Of a stretch of 64,000 nucleotides of DNA, positions 55,388 to 64,000 are shown in pieces (the first letter of the stretch is position 1; the number at the start of each line of letters is the position of its first letter). The notes below the pieces were generated by a model. That model was not told the DNA's origin, made no database searches, and saw nothing but the letters and a program-made list of their open reading frames with translations. Source of the DNA: Agriotes lineatus (lineage: Eukaryota > Arthropoda > Insecta > Coleoptera > Elateridae); NCBI GenBank assembly GCA_940337035.1, contig CALNHX010007795.1, positions 1 to 64,000 on the forward strand. Direction: 5' to 3'. Made by a program: the position numbers and the translations under genes.

Positions 55388-56211
55388 TGATCTAAAAAAA
55401 ACACGTCAAAAAAGTCCCATACTATCAGCACGTCATCGTATGTGCCTCGAGATGCCAAATTTGAAAACCCTCTGCTAAACATTTCACCAGTTTCGCCAAT
55501 TTTCTAAATCAGTTCGATTCTCGATCTTACATCGATTTTTCGATTCTTAATCTCATGGCTTCTGCCGAGTTATTGGTGTCACCGGTTTCATGCCAACAGA
55601 AGGCGAAAAAGGAACAATGGTTGGCATCTCGAGACAACATGGATGACAGCAAATCACACGAAATACAACACACAAATATCACAAAAGTATATACCACGAA
55701 CTAACGTGTTGACAGGTACACAGTACAGTGTCTATATTAACGACAGTGTGGTCAATTTTGGTCCTGTTTCTGATTGGTTGTTTTAAAATCCGCCATTAAG
55801 AGTCGTTTCAATGTCCTATTGAATATTTTTAGCAGTGTACGCATATTTAGTTACAAAAAGTTACTAATGTCAAAATAAGACATTGACATTTTATAAATTA
55901 TCTAAAGTAGCAATAATTTTGACTTTAGTAATATTTTGTTACTAAATGTCACTGATGACACCTTTAAACAATGCACATGAAAATCCTGTCACAGTGTAAC
56001 AAATGGAGTGAATGCGGTACAAACGATTCCTGCAGTTTACACAGGTATTTGTAGTCATATTTCAGTAACAGACGTTTCAGTACCACCGTTTTAAAACAGT
56101 TTTTTGATAAAACGGGAGTTATTTGTAGATACACATTCCTGCAAGTTTTAATTGATGTTAACCATCTAAAGGAGATCTGTTATCATTTGAAGAGAGAATA
56201 ATTACTTAAAA

Positions 56212-56600
56212 TGGGGCCCTCGGGAATCTGCCCCTCTCCAAGGGGGCTCACGGAGTTCCGTCTCTTTCTAATGGTCTCCTCGGGAATCCGCCCCTTCCCA
56301 AGGGGGCTTACGGGCCTCTGCCCCTCTCCAAGGGGGCCCTCGGTGCTTCGCGCAAGCGGCCCTCGGGAATCCGCCTCTCGGACACGGGGCTCTGTCCCTC
56401 TATAAGGGGGCCCTCGGGAATCCGCTCCCCTCCAAAGGGGCTCACGGGGCTCCGCCCCTCTCTAAGGGGGTCTTCCCCAAAAGGCTCTCGGGGCTCCGCC
56501 CCTCTCCAAGGGGGCCCTCGGGGCTCTGCCCGTCTCCAAGGGGCCCTCGGGACTCCGCCCCTCTTTAAAGGGGCCTTCGGGGCTCCGCCTCGGTCTCGAA
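56212..56600 (+). repeat. 30-bp GC-rich tandem array, copy 2
   Basis: About 13 units of the same type as 10985-12290 (CCCCTCTCCAAGGGGGCCCT plus CGGGAATCCG variants), preceded by 'acttaaaatgggg'. Units differ more from each other than in copy 1. Confidence 0.85.
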
Positions 56601-56705
56601 ATCGAGGCGAGGGCGAAATGAATGCAAACGCAAATGGGGGACATCGCGTTTGCAATTGTTGTGACGGACACACACGTTTGGATCGTTCTCCTTTATTTAT
56701 ATGAT

Positions 56706-59249
56706 GCTAATAATAATTTCAGGAAAGTCAGCCTTATAAATGTCCACGCACCTACAGAGGACACTGAAGTTGTGCCATACTTTTCACACTATTGCTGCTG
56801 TTTGAATATCTATCGAAGACTATAATAGTATTTGGGCCAAAATGTTCCTATACATAATGTACATAAGTTGTACAAGTGGAATTAAAAAAATCATTTTGAT
56901 GCCAGACAACTCTGTGTAAGAGAAAGCCATTGCATTTTCAGAATTAGGTCGAGATGTCAATGGTTCAAAGCTGCGATTTCCTTGAATTATTTCATTTTGG
57001 GAACATTGTTGTCTTAATATTGTACGAAAAGGATCCTTCGATTCAGCTCAAGGTATATTTTTACATTTCAGACTTCAGATTAGTTGTGGAACTCGGGATT
57101 TCTGTAGTGTTATCCTTCAGATCAACGTTCATGGCGAGTTTTCGCAGAAACGGTCGGTCCTACAGAAAAAACCTACCAAGTAATTTTTTGTACAGAATTT
57201 TGTGCCCTTGAAGTTCTCTGTTCGATGTCATATACCTAAAGTCAATAGAAAAGAAGATATATGTATTGTTTGAGGCTTTCGCGGTTACTCGAATTAAATA
57301 ATAAAGAAGATATAAGCGAAAAACCAAATTTTTCCGCCCTATAACTCACGAAGCTCAAGGTCAAATCAAGGGTACTTTTCGGAAACACCAAATAAAGGTG
57401 TACACAAAAATTCAGCTCACTTTGAATTATTCCAAAAGTTTGCTGTAAAGTTGTCTAATTCGACTGGTTCCCAGTTTCAACATGCTACCAACGTGACGTC
57501 ACTGCGCAGACCGGATGAAATCTAGTCGCATCCGTAGCACACCATACTGTTTTTACATCATGTATCCATCTAGCCTGAACGTTCTTTAGTACAATTTAAA
57601 GCTGGTTAGAATCTTTGAGAACTTTTGGTTTGAGGCTTCGCTAGGTTTATTTCCTCCCACGTACAATTTCAAGGGCACGCCGTTGATCGTAGCTAGTTCG
57701 AAGCAATGTCATTCTGCACTATTAGATAGCCAGACTGTACTCACCGAAAACTGCGAATTTATCGAATACATAACCAGAAACCCATCGTGAATGCTGGAAT
57801 AGAAATATTAAGAAAGGAAGAAATATGCGTTACAGCCAAGTGAGAAGAGATAAATAGTAGTAATAGAGGAAAAATGCGACAAAACCAGCCATTTAATGCC
57901 GATTCAATCGCAGGAATATGACAAACAATGAACGATTACTAAAGATCCTCACGGTGTGACAATCAATAGAAATAGACAAAATAATTGCATGGTTACAAAC
58001 ATGAGGCTGGTCAAAACAGTACAAAATTAATCCCTACAACAGGAAAACTTATTGCAATTTTTCATTACTCAGTATGTAGTTTTACATAAAATAAAAACAT
58101 CTTATTGTTCACAGTGGCCATTTAATGTAGAGACAATCCGGTTAGTAGAAAAAAATGTTTTGCACATACATATTTAATAGTCAGTGCTTAACAGAAACAT
58201 GCTAACGCCCACTCCAGTTAGCCAGTGAGGAATTAATAATTGCACCTTGTGTATTTAAGAAACCCTCGGCACGCATAGCAGGTATATCGCCTGGCATAAA
58301 TATGAACATGGCAAAATATGTAAATCTTCATCGCCGACGTGCCTTTTTACCTAATTGAATCCTGCTTTAGGCCCATGAAAATCCAGAAATATTAGTTTCC
58401 GTTTCCAATTACCCTCTAGGTGGAGCTTCATCGAATTCCCAGATGGAAACTTCAAGCTGTCTAAATGAAACCCAGCCTCACTTCGAGCCGATATGCATTA
58501 GCGGGCATATTCGGTGCAAGCAATTCTGACTGATATCAGGTCATGCTGCGCTCCGTAGGTAGATGCAATCAACACGGGATTAGTATCTCATATCACGGCG
58601 TTTTAGGCGTAATTGCGAATTTCACTTAGTAGGTTACGCGTTTGAGCTATTGCCTTCATCTATTATTGATGACATAATCACCGCCGCCATTACGCACTCC
58701 GATAGTCAAATTTTGCGTTGAACATTATTTATGAAAGGTCGGGGCCACCTGCTAATTTATAACAGTCTTGCTCGTATGACAAATCCATTAATAGGTGCCG
58801 TAATCCCTCGTGCAGATAGGATATCTAAAATGGTTTGCTTGTGTAAGGTTTCTTTGAAATTTCAACCTCTCTTATTCAAATGATAAAACTTTTAAGAAAG
58901 AAAATAATCAAAAATCGGGGTATCTGCAACAACGAAGTGAGTGGTCTAGGAGAGAGGTGAGAAATATTTTAGAGTACAAACTTGCCCACGCCTAACTAAA
59001 CTAGTTTCAAACAACTATGCCGTTTATTTAGCTCTCAAGTTTCCTTGGAACATAGAAACTAGATAAAAAAAAATCGAATATGCAAACTAGACTTAAACAG
59101 TGTTAGGCATTCTTCCGTGACTCATAAACAAGAAGGTATTCCTAACTCTTAATCAAAAGCTTGGATCAGTGCAGAACTGAAGTCTAGATTTTCTAACAAA
59201 ACTATTCTCCAACACATGGAAAGTGGAAACAAACATTTTGGGGTGAGCA
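56706..59249. other. No recognisable gene
   Basis: AT-rich. 57535-57570 (gcacaccatactgtttttac) and 57680-57710 are inverted relatives of 54690-54770. 57320-57470 has the flavour of insect MITE interiors ('aagctcaaggtcaaatcaagg'), without identifiable ends. Confidence 0.35.
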
Positions 59250-59257
59250 AGCAGCAG

Positions 59258-59522
59258 CATCGACATATAGAAATGGACCGCTAGTCAGAGCTGCGTGAGC
59301 CAAACGGGATAGAAAGAGAACGCATATGACTTGAGAACGCTCTGTCCTTGTTGGCGCTCAGTAGCGAACGGCGCGAAGGCGCTTTCGCTGGTACGTCATT
59401 TTCTGTTGGCCAATAGGAGGCCGGCAGGAAAAGGAAAGATAGTTCTTAGAGTGTTCTCTTTCGCTTTCTAACGCAAAGAGTTGCGCAGTCATCCATTAGC
59501 GGTCCATTTCTATATGTCGATG
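59258..59522. mobile_element. 265-bp MITE with perfect 8-bp duplication
   Basis: Perfect 26-bp inverted ends CATCGACATATAGAAATGGA plus CCGCTA, flanked by AGCAGCAG on both sides (59250-59257, 59523-59530). Inner sequence continues a weaker inversion (agaaagagaacgc and gagtgttctctttcgctttct). An 8-bp duplication points to the hAT or P superfamily. Well preserved, so probably recent. Confidence 0.85.
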
Positions 59523-59719
59523 AGCAGCAGTGCCTCAAAGAATGAAAAACTGAACCCAGCTGTGTAAAGCCAAGTATGAAGTCTACATTAGTAAAGAGGA
59601 TAAACAAATTGTAGGATTTTGGTAATAAGTGATATGTGTCGCATCAGTCCAGTTTTTAAATTATTACAACTCGCAAGGTGATATCCATATAATTATATAA
59701 TAGACTTGTCCGGGACGCT

Positions 59720-60928
59720 GGTCCGGCGCCCGCAACTTCGTCCAACACCTTTGCTTTTCTATACAAGAATGCCCTGATCTCGGCAACGTTACTCATTCCC
59801 ATATTGTTTGGGTCTTGCAGGCGCCGTTCCATTCTATAGGAAACTACCTATCGCGTTCCTTCTGTGAACTCACACCTTGCTAGTGAAAATATTGAGCGTT
59901 TAGCACGAGATGCAGTTTGTAACACTGCTGGAAAGGCACAAATAAAGTCATTTGTGGTTAGTGATTTTGTATTCAGTAAAAATAACGAACGAATGCTATC
60001 AAGCTTGACCGTCGGTACCGAGGTCCCTTCAACATTTCAGTTTGCTTCCGATCAGTTAATGAGTGTCCCCTAGGGACAAGGCAAAATTTTAGTTGACTCG
60101 GAGGAAGATGGCTCCGTGTCGGCGGAGAAAAACGTATGATTAATTTGATCTTTGTTCGAATTATGTAGAGATGAATTGTCATTGTTTTTAGTCGATCCTG
60201 GCAAGGTATAAAACTTGGTCAGATGAACTGTTTGAGTCTATCCTGACTAGAGATGTAACTTGGTCAGATGTGTTATGAGTCGATCCCGATTCAGAGTTTA
60301 ATCGGAAGGTGTCGAGCCCGATTAAGAGTGTAATCGGAAGACCGGTAGTTGATCCCGATTAGTAGTTTAATCGGAAGACATGTGTGTAGTAGTTGATCCC
60401 GATTAGCAATTTAATCGGAAGACCGGTGTGTAGTAGTTGATCCCGATTAGTTGATTATCGGAAGTTGAGCTTGATAGTAACAGTCGAATAGTGTACTTTA
60501 CTTGAAAGAGGATTTAGGTATGCACTACCTAAAGAGCTTGATTTGTTTTCTTCTAAATTGTGAAAGTCGATTATTGATTTCTTGTTTATTTGTTGATCAG
60601 GATGAACGAGCGGTTAAGTAACTGAGTTATTTTCGTACAGTTGAAGAATTTTAGTGCCCGTGGACGTGCACGTGTCAGAATGGCCGTGTCGGCGCCGAAG
60701 ATATTTGGACAAATGTCTCCGCCTATGAGTTATGTGTTCTAGTTATGTTATGTTTCGTTTGAACTGTTTTGTTTATGAGTTCACAGAAGGAACGCGATAG
60801 GTAATTTCCTATAGAATGGAACGGCGCCTGCAAGACCCAAACAAGATGGGAATGAGTAACGTTGCCGAGATCAGGGCATTCTTGTATAGAAAAGCAAAGG
60901 TGTTGGACGAAGTTGCGGGCCCCGGACC
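59720..60928. mobile_element. 1.2-kb element with 152-bp terminal inverted repeats
   Basis: 59720-59871 and 60777-60928 are near-identical inverted copies (ggtccggcgcccgcaacttc, aacacctttgcttttctata, gatctcggcaacgttactca, gttcacagaaggaacgcgat in one or the other orientation). The left flank 'gtccgggacgct' is the satellite word found at 61-62 kb. No clean target duplication is visible. The interior has a 70-codon frame (59864-60073) with no known domain and the tandem block at 60275-60475. Confidence 0.75.
60275..60475 (+). repeat. About 45-bp tandem repeat with a hairpin in every unit
   Basis: Five units built on tagttgatcccgattagtag followed by tttaatcggaagaccggtgt. Each contains the inverted pair CCGATTA...TAATCGG. 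Units vary in length (about 36-47 bp). Central position in an inverted-repeat element. Confidence 0.8.
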
Positions 60929-61074
60929 ATTACCGTTCCAACCCTTATTATTAGTTATGTTCATTTCGCCATTGCGGGTTATTTATTGGTTATTTTAGTT
61001 TTCAACCAATAAACTGTGCTTATCGGACTTGATGTGTAAAATCGAAGTGATTACGCCCTGAACTACCCCTAAGC

Positions 61075-62065
61075 TCTGACAAGTTATATGTTTGGAATGG
61101 TCATGTCAGGTCAGGAACCGAATTTCAGTCACGTGACACTTCCGGTTTTCGAGAAATTACGTGATTTCCGTCCGTCCGGGACGCTGTTTCAGCAGCCAAA
61201 CCGTAAAAGATAGAGAAAAAAGTTATGAAAGTTATATGTTTGGAATGGTCATGTCAGGTCATGAACGAAATTTCAGTCACGTGACACTTCCGGTTTTCGA
61301 GAAATTACGTAATTTCCGTCCGTCCGGGACGCTGGTCCGTCCGGGACGCTGTTTCAGCAGCCAAACCGTAAGAGATAGAGAAAAAAGTTATTAAAGTTAT
61401 AATATGTTTGGAATGGTCATGTCAGGTCCGGAACCGAATTTCAGGCACTTGACACTTCCGGTTTTCGAGAAAATATAATATTTTAAAAAATATGATTGTT
61501 TTTATTTAATTCGCGTTCTATTTGAAAAACGGTCTTTTTTGTTTTATTAAATGAGACATTGGTTGCTAGTCCTTTATCTAATAGACTTGTCTGTCCGGGA
61601 CGCTGTTTTGTCTGTCCGGGACGCTGTTTCAGCAGCCAAACCGTAAGAGATAGAGAAAAAAGTTATGAAAGTTGTATGTTTGGAATGGTCATGTCAGGTC
61701 AGGAACGAAATTTTAGTCACGTGACACTTCCGGTTTTCGAGAAATTACGTGATTTCCGTCCGTCCGGGACGCTGGTCCGTCCGGGACGCTGTTTCAGCAG
61801 CCAAACCGTAAGAGATAGAGAAAAAAGTTATTAAAGTTATAATATGTTTGGAATGGTCATGTTAGGTCAGGAACCGAATTTCAGTCACGTGACACTTCCG
61901 GTTTTCGACGTGATTTCCGTCCGTCCGGGACGCTGTTTCAGCAGCCAAACCGTAAGAGATAGAGAAAAAAGTTATGAAAGTTATATGTTTGGAATGGTCA
62001 TGTCAGGTCAGGAACCAAATTTCGTCACGTGACACTTCCGGTTTTCGAGAAATCACGTGATAAAC
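61075..62065 (+). repeat. Satellite array, about 141-168-bp units in two blocks
   Basis: The word TTTGGAATGGTCATG starts at 61091, 61239, 61407, 61679, 61847 and 61988. Spacings are 148, 168, 272, 168 and 141. The 168-bp units carry an extra 20-bp duplication of the word cgtccgggacgctggtc. Each unit also contains cacgtgacacttccggtttt, agcagccaaaccgtaagaga and gaaaaaagttat. The 272 spacing includes an AT-rich segment that recurs at the end of the second block (aaacggtcttttttgtttta, 61528 and 62064). The long frames here are translated repeats. Confidence 0.85.
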
Positions 62066-62223
62066 GGTCTTTTTTGTTTTATTAAATGAGACATTTGTCT
62101 CACTGGTTGCTAGTCTACTACTAATGTGGCAAAGGCGATTTTTTTAGTTCGAACGTCAGTATGAGAACTGGTTTTTAGAAAAATATAGCTAGCTACCAGA
62201 AGCAAACTGCTAGCAGTAGAAAC

Positions 62224-62412
62224 TTGATGTGCGTCTGCACTGCCACTTTAGATAAAAGAGTGTCTACAGAAGGTGGGCAATTGATATATATGAAATCGGA
62301 AGGTTTTCGTTTCCGTTTAAATTCAAAAAGAAATGTTCGAAGTCCACACTGGGCAATCACTGGTGACCTGAGGTATTTTCAGACGGGGCATGCAAAACGC
62401 GTCGCTTATTAG
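62224..62412 (+). CDS. FLYWCH-like fragment
   Basis: A 62-codon frame contains STEGGQLIYMKSEGFRFRLN followed by SKRNVRSPHWAITGDLRYFQ. The spacing 'GG.L....GF.F........HW' resembles the first half of a FLYWCH zinc finger (phenylalanine block then tryptophan), a domain common in insect chromatin proteins and in MULE-type transposons. The expected Cys after the Trp is not seen, so the match is partial. The frame ends at a stop and no continuation is evident. Confidence 0.35.
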   Translation: MMCVCTATLDKRVSTEGGQLIYMKSEGFRFRLNSKRNVRSPHWAITGDLRYFQTGHAKRVAY

Positions 62413-62639
62413 CCAAAATAAAAAAATTGTCAACTCGACAACTGTATAGATCACAAGTTGGACACTTGTCGTTGGCTGACGGCACCTACAGCTACGCTGA
62501 TTGGCAAAGTCCAAGGCGTAGAGGAAACCCGAGGAGACTGATAGACATCACTGCACGGCGAATAAAGTTAGGTACCAAGAGAATAAAACGGAAAAGAAGA
62601 GGAAGGCCTTAAACAATTATTAGGCATTAGCCGACACAA

Positions 62640-63220
62640 AGCTAATCGCGAAAGTAGCGTACCTCAAGTAATTTCGCTTTCCAACGGGAATGATTCCATT
62701 ACGAAACACTCGCCTGAGGTGACGGCTCCGACGGATAAGGTCTAGCATGAAGTGGTCCCGAGGCCCACTCTTATACACCCATTTGCTGTTAAAAACACAC
62801 CAAATTGCTAATTCAATTGTATTTATGTTTTACTGTAATAGGAGAGAGCTCGTTATCTACCTGGAAGTTTTTTGTGTTCAATATTACATACACATATTCC
62901 TGTTTATACGCGTTAAATGCCATAACAACCTCCAACAAGTATGCACTGTGTGGAAAAGATCGTCGTTATTTATCATCTGCCTTTCATTTGCCCTTTCTTG
63001 CTCTTGAATTTATATCACATACACATACCGCCTGTGAAAAGAGTAGGTTACAACTAAAATCATTGTATCGTTAAATCTACGTGGTAGACAGTAATCGTGT
63101 TACTATATTCGTAAACACCATTTTACGTACTGCGCCCAATGTTGCCCTCATCCCCAGGACTTGAGAAAATGATGCAATATTTTTAAGTAACAAACGACTT
63201 CCGGGATTGGACCGTGTCAT
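62640..63220. other. No recognisable gene
   Basis: AT-rich sequence between the FLYWCH-like frame and the Penelope-like end; frames at 62747-63074 have no known features. Confidence 0.35.
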
Positions 63221-63222
63221 GA

Positions 63223-63840
63223 TTGAGATCGAAGAACTCAACGTTTCGCCCACTTTCGTAAGGTACTTTATCAGGAGAAAAAAAGCAAAAGAGCACGGTA
63301 ACTTAACGTGTTAACCACGCCAGAGGCGAAACTCTTTTGCAGGGAAGGGAGAGAAGAGCACGGTAACTCAACGTGTGAACCACGTCAGAGGCGAAACTCG
63401 ACTGACTATCGGAAGAAGAAAGGCGAGAATTTATAGGCAAGCGCCGTCGCGATTTAGCAAATGCCGTCGCGGTTCAGTGGCGGGGGGCGTGGCTTAGAAA
63501 TTAGCACTTTCCACATAGAAGAAAGGGGAAAGCCTTCGTCCGGATTGAGATTATTAGGGTGTTTGCAAATCCCAATGGCTTCGCGAATCTTTCTGCTAAA
63601 GAAGAATGAGGATTTGCAGATGATGGAAGTTTCATCAAAAAGGATCTTATGACCAGTATCGCGTTGGTGTTCGGCGATGGCCGATGATGAAACGAGACCT
63701 GACTTGAAACAGCGCTGATACTCAGAGATGCGAGTTTTCACTGAACAACCTGTCTCACCAATGTATACAGCATTACAAGAGCAAGGGACTCTATAAACCT
63801 GTGAACCTGTGCAATATTTTTATTGATTTTCGTCGATTTA
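63223..63840 (-). mobile_element. Penelope-like element 3' end with endonuclease
   Basis: The outer end carries gatcgaagaactcaacgttt, cgcccactttcgtaagg and tactttatcagg, a block typical of Penelope-like termini. A 48-bp unit starting agcacggtaactcaacgtgt is repeated at about 63291 and 63354. The endonuclease frame follows on the minus strand. Upstream reverse transcriptase would lie beyond about 63840 but the sequence there is not recognisable. Confidence 0.7.
63454..63802 (-). pseudogene. Penelope-like GIY-YIG endonuclease, C-terminal part
   Basis: From about 63802 down: VYRVPCSCNAVYIGETGCSV, KTRISEYQRCFKSGLVSSSA, IAEHQRDTGHKILFDETSII and FFSRKIREAIGICKHPNNLN, ending at a stop after PPPLNRDGIC. 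The GIY-YIG core is intact (AVYIGETG), as are R in KTRISEY and the 'IAEH....GH.I.F' region; 'RKIREAI.I' is the usual downstream motif. This endonuclease cuts target DNA for insertion. The frame is uninterrupted for at least 115 codons, better preserved than the copy at 40222. The N-terminal reverse transcriptase is not visible in the window. Confidence 0.8.
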
Positions 63841-64000
63841 CGTCCATCCATATCGGCAACCTTGAGCGCAGTACGACCGGTAAGCAATTAAGCAAATTTA
63901 CCGTCGATAAACCAAATTCACAAGTGTTTGAAACCCGTGGCCTGTACGAGTACCAGCACGTCGATTTCTAAATTCATATTTCGAGTAACTACGTGGAAGC
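63841..64000. other. No recognisable feature at window end
   Basis: Contains no clear frame or repeat; may hold truncated Penelope-like sequence or unrelated DNA. Confidence 0.3.

Larger units (their letters stand above)
55101..56705 (+). mobile_element. GC-rich minisatellite element (GCR), copy 2, with a 1-kb interior block
   Basis: Begins AAACGGGGCTGCGCGCGC and ends with cacacgtttggatcgttctc followed by ctttatttatatgat, like copy 1. The 30-bp array is shorter (56212-56600, about 13 units). Between the left end (to about 55165) and the array lies about 1.03 kb absent from copy 1. Either this block was inserted, or copy 1 is an internally deleted derivative; in the latter case the block would be original element content. 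Confidence 0.65.

Noticed and set aside
61161..62032. Frames reading RPGRCFSSQTVRDREKSY repeatedly, as a repetitive protein gene
   Set aside because: They are the translated satellite unit; each frame breaks at unit junctions and no start, intron or unique part is present.

Overview
The window looks like an arthropod, most likely insect, genome: AT-rich non-coding DNA packed with decayed copies of animal transposons (piggyBac, Tc1/mariner-IS630 type, pogo/Tigger, hAT, P element, Penelope-like, non-LTR retrotransposons, a gypsy-type solo LTR, tRNA-derived SINEs). There are no operons, no bacterial signals and no convincing intact host gene. Species cannot be told from the sequence alone. Nearly every recognisable reading frame belongs to a mobile element, and almost all are broken.

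Layout. 0-10 kb: a foldback mariner-like element carrying two later insertions (590-2322); first copy of an unclassified repeat with 128-bp internal tandem units (2575-3640); an RT scrap; a complete but dead IS630-type element (4784-6125); a SINE; a pogo transposase remnant; a non-LTR 3' tail. 10.4-12.5 kb: a composite element built from foldback hairpins, a GC-rich 30-bp minisatellite array of about 1.3 kb, and a scrap of piggyBac coding sequence. 12.5-15.3 kb: mostly featureless. 15.4-22.1 kb: a four-deep nest. The second copy of the 120/128-bp-unit repeat is split by a solo LTR (16067-17473) and by a 4.2-kb terminal-inverted-repeat transposon (17789-22010). That transposon is split by a long palindromic TA-target element (19610-21354), itself split by a 381-bp P-type MITE with 31-bp ends and an 8-bp duplication (20811-21191). 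22-31 kb: an unknown open frame, a plus-strand LINE remnant (25.8-26.8 kb) and SINEs.

30.9-33 kb: two hAT-type elements with 8-bp target duplications, one with a BED finger. 32.97-37.55 kb: a piggyBac-like transposase gene on the minus strand, split by a 757-bp inverted-repeat element, a tRNA-Gly-like SINE and a hairpin MITE. 38.8-40.7 kb: a second mariner-like end and a Penelope-like endonuclease. 41-45 kb: little recognisable. 45.0-53.0 kb: a long diverged inverted repeat whose centre holds a Tigger-like element, into which a nearly complete CR1/Jockey-group retrotransposon has inserted (ORF1, and ORF2 with one nonsense codon). 54.8-56.7 kb: second copy of the GC-rich minisatellite element and one possible small coding exon. 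59.2-62.1 kb: a perfect 8-bp-TSD MITE, a 1.2-kb inverted-repeat element with internal hairpin tandem repeats, and a satellite with alternating spacings. 62.2-63.8 kb: a FLYWCH-like frame and a Penelope-like end with its GIY-YIG endonuclease.

The most noteworthy items are the association of an orphan GCDTTS-motif protein with a TIR transposon, the shared architecture of the GC-rich minisatellite element with piggyBac sequence, and the datable nests.
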